Shown: positions 8,282 to 18,128, counted from the stretch's first letter. The stretch is 64,000 nt of DNA from Pseudomonadota bacterium (GCA_027624715.1 JAQBTV010000005.1:1-64000), one strand, 5' to 3'. Made by a program: numbers and translations. Notes: generated from the letters alone by a model not told the origin.

Positions 8282-9523
8282 TTAGTTAATCGAAGAGAAT
8301 ACGAGGCTGCCGTTTGTGCCACCGAAACCAAATGAATTAGAAATGGCAGATCGGATGGTCATTTTCCTGGCCTCATTAGGAACATAATCTAAGTCACACT
8401 CTGGATCAGGATCATTGAGATTGATTGTCGGCGGCGCAATTTGATCTCGAATCGCTAAGGCTGTGAATACTGCCTCTACACCACCTGCAGCGCCAAGAAG
8501 ATGTCCGATACTTGATTTGGTCGAGCTCACGGCTAGGTTGTGCGCATGATCGCCAAACATTCGTTTTATGGCTACGGTCTCTGCAATATCGCCTAGTGGC
8601 GTCGACGTACCATGCGCATTAATGTAGTCAACAGTATCGGGATTAATACCACTGTTTTTAAGCGCATTAGTCATGCAACGAGCTGCACCCTCGCCATCTT
8701 TGCTAGGGGCCGTGATGTGATGTGCATCGGCACTCATACCGTACCCACTTAATTCGCAGTAAATTTTAGCGCCACGACGTTTGGCGTGCTCTAGCTCTTC
8801 TAGAACCATTACGCCGGCACCTTCCCCTAAAACGAACCCATCTCTACCTTTATCCCAGGGACGGCTTGCTGTTAAAGGGTCATCATTTCGTGTGCTGAGT
8901 GCGCGTGCCGCTGAAAACCCACCAACACCGAGGGGGGATATACAAGACTCTGCGCCACCCGCAACCATCACATCTACGTCACCATATTCAATCAATCTGG
9001 CAGAATCACCAATGCAGTGGGTCGCTGTGGTACAGGCAGTAACCATGGCTAGACTTGGGCCCCTCAGTCCGTACAGGATGGATAGATTCCCTGCGACCAT
9101 GTTGATAATGGCGCCTGGAATGAAGAACGGCGATATCTTTCGAGGCCCACTCTCGCCTAAGATCTTTTTGGTATCTTCGATGAGCGGTAAACCACCGATA
9201 CCCGATCCAATATTGACGCCGATACGCTCTGCGTTTTCAGGTGTTTTTGAGAATCCAGCATCTTCTAGAGCTTCGATACCTGCTGCGAGTCCATAATGAA
9301 TGAACGTATCCATACGGCGTGCGTCCTTCGAGGGAAGGATCTTTGTAATATCAAAATCCTTTACTTCTCCAGCGATATGAGACGCAAATGGAATTGCATC
9401 AAAACGGGTGATTGTGCCGATCCCAGATTGCCCTTCTAGAATATTTCCCCAAGCCTTTGAAACATTGTTACCAACCGGACAAACAATCCCCAGGCCGGTT
9501 ACGACAACCCGACGTCTTGACAC
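8282..9523 (-). CDS. fabF: 3-oxoacyl-ACP synthase II (FabF)
   Basis: The protein has 413 aa, the standard length. The condensing-enzyme triad is C164 (in VTACTT), H304 (in NAHGTSTP) and H341 (in SSIGHLLG). It extends acyl-ACP with malonyl-ACP and is the enzyme linked to cis-vaccenate formation in E. coli. It lies 46 nt after acpP and is the last fatty-acid gene of the cluster, followed by mltG. Confidence 0.96.
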   Translation of the reverse strand: MSRRRVVVTGLGIVCPVGNNVSKAWGNILEGQSGIGTITRFDAIPFASHIAGEVKDFDITKILPSKDARRMDTFIHYGLAAGIEALEDAGFSKTPENAERIGVNIGSGIGGLPLIEDTKKILGESGPRKISPFFIPGAIINMVAGNLSILYGLRGPSLAMVTACTTATHCIGDSARLIEYGDVDVMVAGGAESCISPLGVGGFSAARALSTRNDDPLTASRPWDKGRDGFVLGEGAGVMVLEELEHAKRRGAKIYCELSGYGMSADAHHITAPSKDGEGAARCMTNALKNSGINPDTVDYINAHGTSTPLGDIAETVAIKRMFGDHAHNLAVSSTKSSIGHLLGAAGGVEAVFTALAIRDQIAPPTINLNDPDPECDLDYVPNEARKMTIRSAISNSFGFGGTNGSLVFSSIN

Positions 9524-9569
9524 CGGCTACTCCTTGAGTGGTTTGATAGCCTCATCGCTCGCTATTGGG

Positions 9570-9809
9570 TTAGCTATCTAAATTAGAATTGACATAATCA
9601 ATAGCTTGCTGAACTGATGTAATTTTTTCAGCTTTTTCGTCAGGAATCTCGCATTCAAACTCTTCTTCAAGTGCCATGACTAATTCAACGGTATCCAGTG
9701 AATCAGCACCAAGATCATCTACAAAAGTTGCTTCATTTTTGATGTCAGCTTCTTTAACACCTAGCTGCTCAGCAACAATTTTCTTGACGCGTTGCTCGAT
9801 TGATCCCAT
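9570..9809 (-). CDS. acpP: acyl carrier protein
   Basis: The protein has 79 aa, is strongly acidic and carries the phosphopantetheine site GADSLD with Ser37. It carries acyl chains for fatty acid, phospholipid and lipid A synthesis. The ATG at 9809 is preceded by GAGGGG at good spacing; an in-frame TTG two codons upstream is less likely. The 92-nt space between fabG and acpP contains inverted repeats and a T-run (see the element at 9833-9873), so acpP may be controlled separately from fabG. Confidence 0.96.
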   Translation of the reverse strand: MGSIEQRVKKIVAEQLGVKEADIKNEATFVDDLGADSLDTVELVMALEEEFECEIPDEKAEKITSVQQAIDYVNSNLDS

Positions 9810-9832
9810 GTACAAAACCCCTCAGTTTCTAA

Positions 9833-9873
9833 AAAAAAGTGATTTAGTGAATACGTTTCACTACCGCGCGGTA
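9833..9873 (-). promoter_or_regulatory. hairpins and T-tract in the acpP leader, candidate attenuator
   Basis: Read on the minus strand, a 12-bp perfect palindrome (9862-9873, core ACCGCGCGGT) is followed at once by a 7-bp inverted repeat with a 5-nt loop (9845-9851 with 9857-9863). A run of T residues (eight A on the plus strand, ending at 9838) lies a few nucleotides further on. A hexamer resembling a -10 (TAGAAT) lies just upstream. This could be the fabG terminator, an attenuator of acpP or a regulator-binding site. The T-tract is about 6 nt from the stem, so termination is not certain. Confidence 0.45.
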
Positions 9874-9901
9874 TTCTACCAAATAAAATGAGACCTCGGT
9901 T

Positions 9902-10651
9902 CTATTCCATCAACATGCCGCCATTGACGTGAATCGTCGATCCCGTGATGTAGGTGGAAAGATTGGATGCCAAAAATAGAACGGCATTTGCGATATCCGA
10001 TACTTCGCCCAAGCGGCCTAGAGGCACTTGATTTATCAAGGTTTTTTTATGTTCTTCAGCTAAATCTTGTGTCATTTCCGTATCAATAAAGCCAGGGGCC
10101 ACGCAATTTACGTTGATATTTCTCCCACCGAGCTCTCTGGCTAAGGACTTACTGAAGCCCACGATTCCTGCTTTTGCGGCAGCATAGTTGGATTGACCTG
10201 CATTACCCATGAACCCAACAACAGAGGTTAAGTTGATGATTTTTCCAGATCTTGCTTTGATCATGCTCCGACAAACGAGTTTCGATAGTCGGTAGACGGA
10301 CTTGAGATTGGTATCCATGATGTCATCCCAATCGTCTTCTTTTATTCTCATCAATAAATTATCTCTGGTAATGCCAGCGTTGTTAACAAGGATCGATACG
10401 GGTCCATGCGCCTTTTCTATTTCTGAGAGGACCGAAGTACACTCGTCTGCCTTACAGACATTTAATCGATACCCAAGTCCTGATATGTTCTCTTTTTTGA
10501 AGAGTTCAGTAATCCGATTTGCCCCTTCGTCTGAAGTGGCTGTTCCGGCAACGGTTGCGCCTGTAAGACCCAACGTCTTTGCGATCTCTGCGCCTATGCC
10601 ACGGCTCGCTCCAGTCACGAGGATCACCTCACCTGCCAAGCTTATATTCAT
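9902..10651 (-). CDS. fabG: 3-oxoacyl-ACP reductase (FabG)
   Basis: The protein has 249 aa. It shows the NADPH-binding TGASRGIG (residues 13-20), NNAG, and the catalytic S143, Y156 and K160 (YAAAK). It reduces 3-oxoacyl-ACP in the elongation cycle. The start is the ATG that overlaps the fabD stop codon (ATGA), a coupled arrangement. A longer open frame reads back into fabD but lacks family support. Confidence 0.95.
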   Translation of the reverse strand: MNISLAGEVILVTGASRGIGAEIAKTLGLTGATVAGTATSDEGANRITELFKKENISGLGYRLNVCKADECTSVLSEIEKAHGPVSILVNNAGITRDNLLMRIKEDDWDDIMDTNLKSVYRLSKLVCRSMIKARSGKIINLTSVVGFMGNAGQSNYAAAKAGIVGFSKSLARELGGRNINVNCVAPGFIDTEMTQDLAEEHKKTLINQVPLGRLGEVSDIANAVLFLASNLSTYITGSTIHVNGGMLME

Positions 10652-11592
10652 ATTTGCCCTTCTGAAAATTCGTTCATGGCTAACTCCATGTCTTTTGGAG
10701 AGGCTAAAGAAATCGTTTGGAACTCTTTGTCTATTCGTTTGTTGAGGCCGGTAATTACTTTTCCTGGACCGCATTCGCACCCGATACGGATGTCTTTTGC
10801 AACGATGTAGCGAATCGTCTCAACCCAACGAACGGGCTTAAATAATTGTTGATATAAACATTTTTTAATATCCTGTGCTGTACTCGATTCTTGAACATTT
10901 TCGTTATGCACTACTGGAATGTTCGCAGATTCAATACTTACTGTGTCTAAAATCGATGCGAATAAATCTGCCGCTGGTTTGATGAGACTGCAGTGAGATG
11001 GGGTGCTCATGGCAATCAACATTGCCCGTTTAGCTCCAAGTTTTTTTGCTTCCTCAATGGCTTTCTCGACTGTTTGTTTATCACCAGCAATAACAACTTG
11101 TCCTGGCGAATTGTAATTTGCGGGTTCTGCTACGCCCCCATCTATTGCTGCATTTTGACACGCTAAGCTGATGTTCTCATCAGTCAAACCCAACACCGCG
11201 GCCATCGCACCAACGCCAGAAGGCACGGCATTTTGCATTAGCACTGACCGTTGCCGAACAAGAGATACTGCGTCAGCAAAGTCAAGTGCACCAGAAGCTA
11301 CCAAAGCCGCATATTCACCCAAACTATGACCCGCTAAAATTGAAGGTAACTTACCGCCGAGTTTAATCCAAGCACGATACATCGCAACGTCAGATATCAG
11401 CATTAGAGGTTGCGTGTTAGTGGTCAGTTCCAGTTGCTCCTCGGAACCAGTGTGTGCAAGCTCCCACATATCCTGTTGGAGGATCGATGAGGCCTCTTTA
11501 AATGTGTCTTTAACAACCGTAACGTTCGCGAAAGCATCCATCATACCCATTGATTGGGATCCTTGGCCAGGAAACAAAAAAGCAATTGTCAC
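10648..11592 (-). CDS. fabD: malonyl-CoA:ACP transacylase
   Basis: The protein has 314 aa. The nucleophile Ser90 lies in GHSLGEY and the catalytic His200 in STPSH. It moves malonyl from CoA to ACP. The start codon is GTG (11592), preceded by AAAGGA at suitable spacing. The stop overlaps the fabG start by four nucleotides, so translation is probably coupled. Confidence 0.95.
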   Translation of the reverse strand: MTIAFLFPGQGSQSMGMMDAFANVTVVKDTFKEASSILQQDMWELAHTGSEEQLELTTNTQPLMLISDVAMYRAWIKLGGKLPSILAGHSLGEYAALVASGALDFADAVSLVRQRSVLMQNAVPSGVGAMAAVLGLTDENISLACQNAAIDGGVAEPANYNSPGQVVIAGDKQTVEKAIEEAKKLGAKRAMLIAMSTPSHCSLIKPAADLFASILDTVSIESANIPVVHNENVQESSTAQDIKKCLYQQLFKPVRWVETIRYIVAKDIRIGCECGPGKVITGLNKRIDKEFQTISLASPKDMELAMNEFSEGQI

Positions 11593-11615
11593 AATCGTTA
11601 TTCCTTTATTTAAAA

Positions 11616-12572
11616 CTAAAATTCAAGAAGCGCACCTCCCCAGGTGAATCCTCCGCCAACACTAGCGAATAACAATAATTGCCCCTTCTTGATTCGTCCA
11701 TCTCGAACTGCTTCGTCGAGCGCTAATGGGATGGATGCGGCAGAGGTATTGCCATGGTGGGCTACGGTTGTGATCAATCGCTCTAAGGGTAAGTTTAGTT
11801 TTTTTGCGGTGGACTCCATAATCCGAATATTAGCTTGGTGTGGAATGAACCAATCAATCTCTTCGATCGTTTTTCCGGTAGCACTGAGCAACTCTCGGGC
11901 AGTTTGCTCAAAAACCTTAACGGCAAACTTAAAGACGATACCACCATCCATTTGAACCATAGGTGAGCCTTCTACCTTACCACCCTTAACCCAACCGGGA
12001 ACCCATAAGTGTTTATACAAAGAGCCATCCGCGTGTAGGTTCGTTTGAATAATGCCTGGGTTATCAGCGCCAGAGAGTACAACTGCACCAGCGCCATCTC
12101 CGAATAACACACAAGTGGTTCGGTCACTCCAATCAAGAATACGGGAATAGACTTCAGCGCCAATCAGTAATACGTTCTTTGCTTGCCCACTTTTAATAAA
12201 TAAGTCAGCGATATTTAGCCCATAAACAAAACCTGAACACACTGCTTGGACATCAAATGCAGGACCTCCCGAAATATTTAATTTAGATTGCACAATGCAA
12301 GCTGTACTTGGAAAGATCATATCCGGTGTCGTTGTCGCGACGATAATGAGATCTATGTCGCTGGCACTAAGGCCGGATTGGTCAATTGCTAGTTGAGCTG
12401 CTTTTGTAGCTAAGTCGCTGGTGACCTCATTGTCCGCAGCAACATGTCTTTGTTTAATACCTGAGCGCGACACAATCCATTCATTGTTAGTGTCAATACA
12501 TTTTTCAAGATCTTTATTCGTTAAGATTTTTTCGGGAAGGTAGCTACCAGTGCCAATAATTCTTGAATACAT
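11616..12572 (-). CDS. fabH: 3-oxoacyl-ACP synthase III (FabH)
   Basis: The protein has 318 aa. The Cys-His-Asn triad is C112 (in QAVCSGF), H245 (in WFIPHQAN) and N275 (in HHGNTSAAS). It starts fatty acid synthesis by condensing acetyl-CoA with malonyl-ACP. The ATG at 12572 shares one base with the plsX stop (TGATG) and has AAGGAG just upstream, so it is probably translated by coupling with plsX. Confidence 0.95.
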   Translation of the reverse strand: MYSRIIGTGSYLPEKILTNKDLEKCIDTNNEWIVSRSGIKQRHVAADNEVTSDLATKAAQLAIDQSGLSASDIDLIIVATTTPDMIFPSTACIVQSKLNISGGPAFDVQAVCSGFVYGLNIADLFIKSGQAKNVLLIGAEVYSRILDWSDRTTCVLFGDGAGAVVLSGADNPGIIQTNLHADGSLYKHLWVPGWVKGGKVEGSPMVQMDGGIVFKFAVKVFEQTARELLSATGKTIEEIDWFIPHQANIRIMESTAKKLNLPLERLITTVAHHGNTSAASIPLALDEAVRDGRIKKGQLLLFASVGGGFTWGGALLEF

Positions 12573-13585
12573 CACAGCTCTCCTTGTTCCGGCACTTTGA
12601 TGTTTTCAGTAATCGCATCAAGCATAGAATGTTTGACTTCTTCATAGGCTCTTTGCATCGCAAATCCAAGACTATACACATCCGCTGCCCCGTGACTTTT
12701 AACCACAATACCTCTTAATCCTAATAGGCTTGCACCGTTGTATCGCCTATGATCTACGCGCTCTTTAAAACGATTTATCACTGGCGAAGCCAATACCCCC
12801 AACAGCTTCGTGAGCGGATTTCGATGGAACTCCTCTTTAAGATACTTCCCTAACATTTGAGCTAGTCCTTCGGATGTTTTTAGTGCCACATTACCAACAA
12901 ATCCATCGCAAACAATTACATCCGTTGTGCCTCTATAAATATCTGTGCCCTCAACATTACCTTTAAAGTTAAGAGAGCTATGCTTCAATAATTCTGAAGC
13001 CTCTTTAATGACTTCATTTCCCTTAATGTCCTCTGAGCCAATGTTAAGTAGACCAATGCTTGGGAAATTGCTACCACCGCTTAAACTTACTAGGCAGCTG
13101 CCCATGACTGCAAATTGAAGTAAATGTTCGGCCGAGCAGTCTACGTTCGCTCCTAAATCGAGCATGCAGACTTGACCGTTATGTGTTGGCAAAAAAGAAG
13201 CAATTGCTGGCCTTTCAATACCGGGTAACATTTTGAGTACAAATCTTGAGATGGCCATCAGAGCGCCTGTATTACCCGCGCTCACACACGCATCTGCCTG
13301 TTCTTCTTTGATCAGGTTAACTGCTACTCTCATTGATGAGTTTTTCTTACTGCGGAGTGCTTGAGCAGGGCCTTCGTCCATGCCTATAACTTCTTCGGCA
13401 TGAATGATTGTTAATCGATCTTTGTTGTGTGGATGTTGATTTAACGCTTTGCTAATTTGATCCGATATGCCTACTAAAATGACATGAGCATCTTGACGAG
13501 ATTTTACAAAATGAATAGCAGCAGGAACGGTAACTTTGACACCATGATCACCTCCCATACAATCAAGTGCTATTGTGATGGTCAT
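12572..13585 (-). CDS. plsX: phosphate acyltransferase PlsX
   Basis: The protein has 337 aa and begins with the family hallmark [10 protein letters not shown]; further motifs include [10 protein letters not shown] and [11 protein letters not shown]. PlsX makes acyl-phosphate from acyl-ACP for the PlsY route to phosphatidic acid. The ATG at 13585 fits the family N-terminus; the frame is open a further 11 codons upstream without support. It lies between rpmF and fabH in the conserved order. Confidence 0.93.
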   Translation of the reverse strand: MTITIALDCMGGDHGVKVTVPAAIHFVKSRQDAHVILVGISDQISKALNQHPHNKDRLTIIHAEEVIGMDEGPAQALRSKKNSSMRVAVNLIKEEQADACVSAGNTGALMAISRFVLKMLPGIERPAIASFLPTHNGQVCMLDLGANVDCSAEHLLQFAVMGSCLVSLSGGSNFPSIGLLNIGSEDIKGNEVIKEASELLKHSSLNFKGNVEGTDIYRGTTDVIVCDGFVGNVALKTSEGLAQMLGKYLKEEFHRNPLTKLLGVLASPVINRFKERVDHRRYNGASLLGLRGIVVKSHGAADVYSLGFAMQRAYEEVKHSMLDAITENIKVPEQGEL

Positions 13586-13690
13586 TGTATGTATGCCGAG
13601 TGTTGCACAGCAGTGCAATTAACTTGGTCCATGTGTCTCAGGTGGCCTTTGTGTTAAATTTTTGCAGGCACCATTAGTGGCTACAAAAAT

Positions 13691-13870
13691 TTAATCGTCG
13701 TTTTTCTGAATAACTTTCTTGCCACGATAAAAGCCGTTTGGGCTGATGTGGTGACGAAGATGCGTTTCTCCAGCGCTTGCCTCGACCGCTATCGATGGGC
13801 TCGATAACGCGTCGTGAGAACGACGCATGTTTCGACGAGATGGTGATTTTTTGCTTTTTTGTACGGCCAT
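13691..13870 (-). CDS. rpmF: 50S ribosomal protein L32
   Basis: Direct translation gives a 59-aa basic protein that begins [13 protein letters not shown] and contains MRRSHDAL and HLRHHIS, followed by the glycine/lysine-rich end, all typical of L32. It has no cysteines, so it is the zinc-free form as in E. coli. It lies between yceD (26 nt) and plsX, the universal gammaproteobacterial order. It is short and easily missed. The ATG at 13870 is unambiguous. Confidence 0.95.
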   Translation of the reverse strand: MAVQKSKKSPSRRNMRRSHDALSSPSIAVEASAGETHLRHHISPNGFYRGKKVIQKNDD

Positions 13871-13896
13871 TTGTGTTCACTCCAAAGTTTCTAAAT

Positions 13897-14388
13897 TTAA
13901 GATGACTGCTTCAGTCCGCTAAATGGGTTTGTCAAATCTGATTGATCATCCGGCAGCTGAGGTCTTTCACAATCTCCTTCTTCGTGAAGCGGAACCATTG
14001 GCAAGGTCAATAATAGTTCGTCTTCAACAAATTCAATAAGATTTAATTCCTTCTTAGCTAGAATCGTGTTGATATCTTGTTCTCCCCGAGAAATCTCAAC
14101 GAGCTCATGTTCTTTGGTTATTATTATAAACCGACTGCGCGAATTAATCTGAAAATCAAATAAATCAATGCATCGTTGGCATGTCAGTGTAAAAGCACCT
14201 AGAATCTTAAGTTCGATAAACGCTTTACCGTCGTGCTGTATTCCACCAGTGACGTTTGCTTGAACGACGCCATTTACGATAGCTGACACATCAGTTAACC
14301 TAGGGAGGTCGGCTAACTTGAGCTGGAGATCCTGGGATTGGGTTTTTTGTGCAAACCCTAGTGTGTCAATGATAGGTCGATTACTCAT
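13897..14388 (-). CDS. yceD: YceD / DUF177 family protein, 23S rRNA accumulation
   Basis: The protein has 163 aa and belongs to the DUF177 family: a beta-rich N-terminal half, a CQRC pair (LTCQRC) in the middle, and an acidic EFVEDELLL..P segment followed by a Cys/Pro-rich tail. In E. coli, YceD is needed for normal 23S rRNA levels. It is the first gene of the yceD-rpmF-plsX-fab run, with a consensus-like promoter immediately upstream. Confidence 0.88.
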   Translation of the reverse strand: MSNRPIIDTLGFAQKTQSQDLQLKLADLPRLTDVSAIVNGVVQANVTGGIQHDGKAFIELKILGAFTLTCQRCIDLFDFQINSRSRFIIITKEHELVEISRGEQDINTILAKKELNLIEFVEDELLLTLPMVPLHEEGDCERPQLPDDQSDLTNPFSGLKQSS

Positions 14389-14397
14389 AGCGCGCGC

Positions 14398-14426
14398 ATA
14401 ATATTGATTATATGTGCATTTGTCAA
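14398..14426 (-). promoter_or_regulatory. sigma-70 promoter of the yceD-rpmF-plsX-fab operon
   Basis: On the minus strand a perfect TTGACA (14421-14426), a spacer of exactly 17 nt and TATTAT (14398-14403) lie 9 nt before the yceD ATG. Transcription from this site would begin practically at the start codon, giving a leader of only a few bases. A second TATAAT within the spacer is too close to the -35 to pair with it. Confidence 0.65.
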
Positions 14427-14451
14427 AATTTTATCTTAAAAATTTAGAGCC

Positions 14452-15045
14452 ATGGGTTCCTATTCCACGCCAATTATTGTTCTTGCATCTACCTCAATTT
14501 ATCGCCAAGAGTTGCTCAAACGTATTTGTAAAAATTTTCAAGTAGTGTCACCAAAAGTTGATGAGACCCCGCTGCCAAACGAGGATGCTCGATTGTGCGC
14601 AGAGAGGTTATCTATCGCGAAAGCACGTGCGGTAGCTCATTTAACTGGCAGAGATCTTATTATCGGATCGGATCAAGTAGCCGAATGTGATGGTAGGAGA
14701 TTGTCCAAACCAGGTAGTTTAGATAAAGCTATTGAACAGCTCAAATTTGCGAGTGGTCGGACTGCATTTTTTTATACGGGCATATGTGTCTTGAACCGTC
14801 ACACCAATAAATACCAATCTTTGGTGGTGGATACCGAGGTGACATTTCGACAACTGAGTCTCTCTGAGATCCAACGCTATGTGGAAACAGAAGACGTGCT
14901 GGGCTGTGCGGGGAGTGCTAAGTCTGAGGGTTTGGGCATTACGTTGCTTGAGTCGATTCTCGGCTCAGATCCAACTGCCTTGGTCGGTTTGCCCTTAATC
15001 GCGCTTTCAAGAATGCTTCGAGATGAGGGGGTTACATTACCGTAG
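14452..15045 (+). CDS. maf: Maf-family nucleotide pyrophosphatase (YceF type)
   Basis: The protein has 197 aa. Maf motifs are visible: LASTS..R..LL at the N-terminus, the VDETPLPNE segment, GSDQVAE with the catalytic acidic residue, and LSKPG. YceF-type Maf proteins hydrolyse modified nucleotides such as 7-methyl-GTP. The gene is divergent from yceD (63 nt apart), unlike E. coli where both run in the same direction, and it converges on sppA. Confidence 0.85.
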   Translation: MGSYSTPIIVLASTSIYRQELLKRICKNFQVVSPKVDETPLPNEDARLCAERLSIAKARAVAHLTGRDLIIGSDQVAECDGRRLSKPGSLDKAIEQLKFASGRTAFFYTGICVLNRHTNKYQSLVVDTEVTFRQLSLSEIQRYVETEDVLGCAGSAKSEGLGITLLESILGSDPTALVGLPLIALSRMLRDEGVTLP

Positions 15046-15062
15046 TGTATTATAATGTACCG

Positions 15063-15971
15063 TTAATATAAATTGTAACCCATTGATTTATAGTATATCT
15101 CAGCACCTACCTTCCTCGCAATACGTTCAACATAGCTCTCTTTCACCGAATAATTAACGAGTTCTTTAGCTCCAATAACATCCCGAGATACAGAAAGTAC
15201 GCTGCCATAGGCATCAGCCAATCCAAGGTTGATACTCTGCTCTCCAGTCCAAACTAAACCAGAAAAAATCTCTGGATTGTCTTTTAGGCGCTCTCCTCGT
15301 CCTAGAGTTACAGCCTTGATGAATTGTTGGTGAATGTTATTAAGCATCTTTTCAGCATGATCACGTTGACCTGGTTCCATGGGTAAAAATGGATCCAGAA
15401 ATCCTTTGTTCTCCCCTGCGGTGAGTAATCGACGCTTAATTCCAAGAGAATTTAAAGCCTCGGTAAATTCGAATCCGTCCAAACGAACCCCAATAGAGCC
15501 CACTATGCTTGAGGGGGAAACAAAGATTTGATCAGCGGCAACGGCTACATAGTAACCGCCAGACGCGCAAATATCCTCGACGACAGCATAAACCGGAATT
15601 GAAGGGTTGATACCACGTAGGCGCATGATTTCTTGATTGATCAATTCTGATTGGACTGGACTACCTCCAGGACTATTGATGCGAATGAGGATGCCTTTGA
15701 CATTAACATTTGCAAACGCATCTTCTAGGCCTGCAATGACATCGTAGGCATTTGCTGGCGCCTCCGATGCGATTACACCATCCAAATCTATGATGGCAGT
15801 GTGTGGACCTTGGTTGGGAACCCCACCATCAAACGTCAACGTTACGAACACACCAACCCCGACGACTAAATAAATTAATCGAAAGAATATTTTCCATCGA
15901 CGTGCTAGTCGCTGCTCTACTAGTGATGCTTGAGCTAAATCAGTCAGTGTATTTTTCTCTAAGGTATCCAT
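15063..15971 (-). CDS. sppA: signal peptide peptidase SppA (S49 family)
   Basis: The protein has 302 aa, the short single-domain form. One transmembrane helix (about residues 28-48) anchors it in the inner membrane. The Ser/Lys dyad is S137 (in CASGGYY) and K189 (in ENKGFLDPF), and RINSPGG is the conserved oxyanion region. It degrades cleaved signal peptides or membrane protein fragments. It lies near maf, an HAD phosphatase and rluC, as in Pseudomonas. About 200 nt separate it from the Rieske gene; that gap holds a 6-bp hairpin (16125-16143) without a T-tract. Confidence 0.88.
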   Translation of the reverse strand: MDTLEKNTLTDLAQASLVEQRLARRWKIFFRLIYLVVGVGVFVTLTFDGGVPNQGPHTAIIDLDGVIASEAPANAYDVIAGLEDAFANVNVKGILIRINSPGGSPVQSELINQEIMRLRGINPSIPVYAVVEDICASGGYYVAVAADQIFVSPSSIVGSIGVRLDGFEFTEALNSLGIKRRLLTAGENKGFLDPFLPMEPGQRDHAEKMLNNIHQQFIKAVTLGRGERLKDNPEIFSGLVWTGEQSINLGLADAYGSVLSVSRDVIGAKELVNYSVKESYVERIARKVGAEIYYKSMGYNLY

Positions 15972-16175
15972 CTAATCACTCAAAATTGTGTGTAGGAGCC
16001 GCTGGTTCAGCTCACTAATTTTTTGATCAATTGTGGTGATTCACCGCAATCTTATTTACGAGACGCACCTTGGACTATACATCTCCCTCTAGCACGGGGT
16101 GGCATCCAGCAGTACTCTAATCTAACCCTATCATTTTTAGGGTAATCTTTCTTGTTTTTCTCGTCTAGCCTAGGC

Positions 16176-16526
16176 CTACTCTTCTACAAGATATACGCCG
16201 CCATCTTCTTCGATAGTCACTAGTTTAGTGAGGAACACCCCCTTGCACGGCCCACCGATACATTCTCCGGTGCCTGGAAGATACAAAGCTCCATGTGTAG
16301 CACATATCAGCAACTCTTGGTCCGCATCAAAAAACTCCCCGTGTTGCCAGTCAAGTTCTACTTGTAAATGGGCGCACCGATTTACGTAGCCAAACACTAA
16401 TCCGTTATGACGTATGACAAAACCAGGAATCTCTTCCCCGTTGTCACCTGTTGTTGCGAAGCGCACGCCCCTGCCACATTCTTTTAAATCCGAGGGCTGA
16501 CAAATCAACCGTTTTCGAGAAGCCAT
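16176..16526 (-). CDS. Rieske [2Fe-2S] domain protein
   Basis: The protein has 116 aa and is a single Rieske domain. Cluster ligands are visible as CAH (in NRCAHL) and CATH (in LICATHGALY). There is no membrane segment or signal, so it is a soluble ferredoxin-like electron carrier. It overlaps the HAD phosphatase gene by 22 nt and is thus translationally linked with it and rluC. No oxygenase is encoded nearby, so its partner is unknown. Confidence 0.85.
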   Translation of the reverse strand: MASRKRLICQPSDLKECGRGVRFATTGDNGEEIPGFVIRHNGLVFGYVNRCAHLQVELDWQHGEFFDADQELLICATHGALYLPGTGECIGGPCKGVFLTKLVTIEEDGGVYLVEE

Positions 16527-17158
16527 GCCATCAATGCCTCAAAGCTATCCACACACGTTAACGGATTAAGAGCGATAAGCTCATTTTTATCATGCGCCCC
16601 ATAACTGACGCCAACGCCCCAAGCTCCCGCGTTTTTAGCGAGCAGTAAGTCATGCGAAGTGTCCCCAATCATGAGCGTTCGGTCAGGGGTTACTGCGAGA
16701 TCATCCATAATGAATTGCAGCATATCGGGATGTGGCTTGGGGAACCCCTCATCACCACATCGTGTCACCGAAAATAAATGGCCGAAATCTACTTTTTTTA
16801 ATGCACGATCTAGGCCGACCCGGCTTTTCCCAGTAGCCACTGCTAAAAAATAATTTCTTTCTATTAAAGCTTTCAGCCCGTCTGAGGCACCTTGGAAAGC
16901 ATGAATAGTCTTATCGGCAATTAAAAAATGATGCCGGTAACGATCGACAATACCTTTGTGTTGGCTTTCGGTGAGATTAGGAGATAAATAGTTAAAGGTA
17001 TCCAAAAGGCCTAAGCCTATAACGTGTTTGGCAGCCGCCTCCGCAGGAACCGGCAAATCGTTATCAGCATACGACTTTTGAATACTTTGCGTAATATGCG
17101 CTGTCGAATCTACGAGTGTTCCATCCCAATCAAAAACAATTAAATCGAAATTTCTCAT
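16505..17158 (-). CDS. HAD-superfamily phosphatase (Gph-like)
   Basis: The protein has 217 aa. Motif I is DWDGTLVDS with the nucleophilic Asp; motif II (AVATGKSR), the motif III lysine (KPHPDML) and motif IV (MIGDTSHD) follow, with a helical cap between them. It resembles phosphoglycolate phosphatase and other small-molecule HAD enzymes. The gene overlaps rluC by four nucleotides upstream and the Rieske gene downstream. The rluC-HAD-sppA neighbourhood is known from Pseudomonas. Confidence 0.88.
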   Translation of the reverse strand: MRNFDLIVFDWDGTLVDSTAHITQSIQKSYADNDLPVPAEAAAKHVIGLGLLDTFNYLSPNLTESQHKGIVDRYRHHFLIADKTIHAFQGASDGLKALIERNYFLAVATGKSRVGLDRALKKVDFGHLFSVTRCGDEGFPKPHPDMLQFIMDDLAVTPDRTLMIGDTSHDLLLAKNAGAWGVGVSYGAHDKNELIALNPLTCVDSFEALMAWLLENG

Positions 17159-18123
17159 GGAATGTCTAGCACTTTCTTTTGTTGTGATTCATCAATAACA
17201 GTCATGACCCGCCTCAGCTCTGTTGGTATTGGCGATTCAATTTTCATTCTCTTTCCGAGTTCGGGGTGCGTGAAAGAAAATTGATGCGCATGAAGAAACA
17301 TCCGCTTTAGACCATAGGCTTGGAAGATTTTGTTTCGCTGAAAATCTCCATATTTTTCATCGCCCAAAATCGGGAAGTTTTTATGCGCCAAGTGAACTCG
17401 GATTTGATGCGTTCTTCCAGTCTTAAGATTAGCTTCGATTAAGGTGGTTTGTCCGTGCGTCTCAAGCGCACGAACTAATGTAAGGGATGGCTTACCCTCA
17501 GATCCATCAACAACAACTCTACGCTCACCGTCTTTAGAGACAAACTTACGGAGGGGTAAGTCTATCTTGTTAATGGCGCGGTCCCAAACACCCCAGACCA
17601 AAGCGACATATATTTTTTTCGTCAGACTATCCCTAATTTGGCCATGTAAGTGGGTCAGCGCCGTTCGTGTTTTGGCGAGCAGCAGAACGCCTGAAGTTTC
17701 TTTATCCAACCGATGTACAAGTTCAAGAAAAGGTATATTGGGCCTATCCACCCTTAAGATCTCAATGATTCCAAAAGAGACCCCGCTTCCTCCGTGAACG
17801 GCTAAACCAGAGGGCTTGTCAATAGCAAGCACATGGTCATCCTCATACAAAATGGGCAGTTGCATGGAGTTTCTCGGTTTCGCTCCCTCGTCTCTTTGTG
17901 CAACGCGTATTGGAGGAATACGGACTTTATCCCCCTCCGTGAGTCTGCGACTCGGACCTGCGCGGCCTCCATTCACACGCACTTCCCCACTACGCAAAAT
18001 ACGATAAATATGACTCTTAGGGACACCTTTGAGTATCTTCAATAAGTAGTTATCAATTCGTTGCGCTTCGCCATCAACGCCAATCACGACTTGATTCACA
18101 CGATCTTTACATAAGTTATTCAT
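17155..18123 (-). CDS. rluC: 23S rRNA pseudouridine synthase RluC
   Basis: The protein has 322 aa: an N-terminal S4 RNA-binding domain (about residues 20-75), then the RluA-type catalytic domain with HRLDKETSGVLL and catalytic D140. RluC modifies 23S rRNA positions 955, 2504 and 2580 in E. coli. It is divergent from rne, as in E. coli. A TATAAT box lies only 5-6 nt before the ATG, so its leader may be very short. Confidence 0.9.
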   Translation of the reverse strand: MNNLCKDRVNQVVIGVDGEAQRIDNYLLKILKGVPKSHIYRILRSGEVRVNGGRAGPSRRLTEGDKVRIPPIRVAQRDEGAKPRNSMQLPILYEDDHVLAIDKPSGLAVHGGSGVSFGIIEILRVDRPNIPFLELVHRLDKETSGVLLLAKTRTALTHLHGQIRDSLTKKIYVALVWGVWDRAINKIDLPLRKFVSKDGERRVVVDGSEGKPSLTLVRALETHGQTTLIEANLKTGRTHQIRVHLAHKNFPILGDEKYGDFQRNKIFQAYGLKRMFLHAHQFSFTHPELGKRMKIESPIPTELRRVMTVIDESQQKKVLDIP

Positions 18124-18128
18124 TTTGC

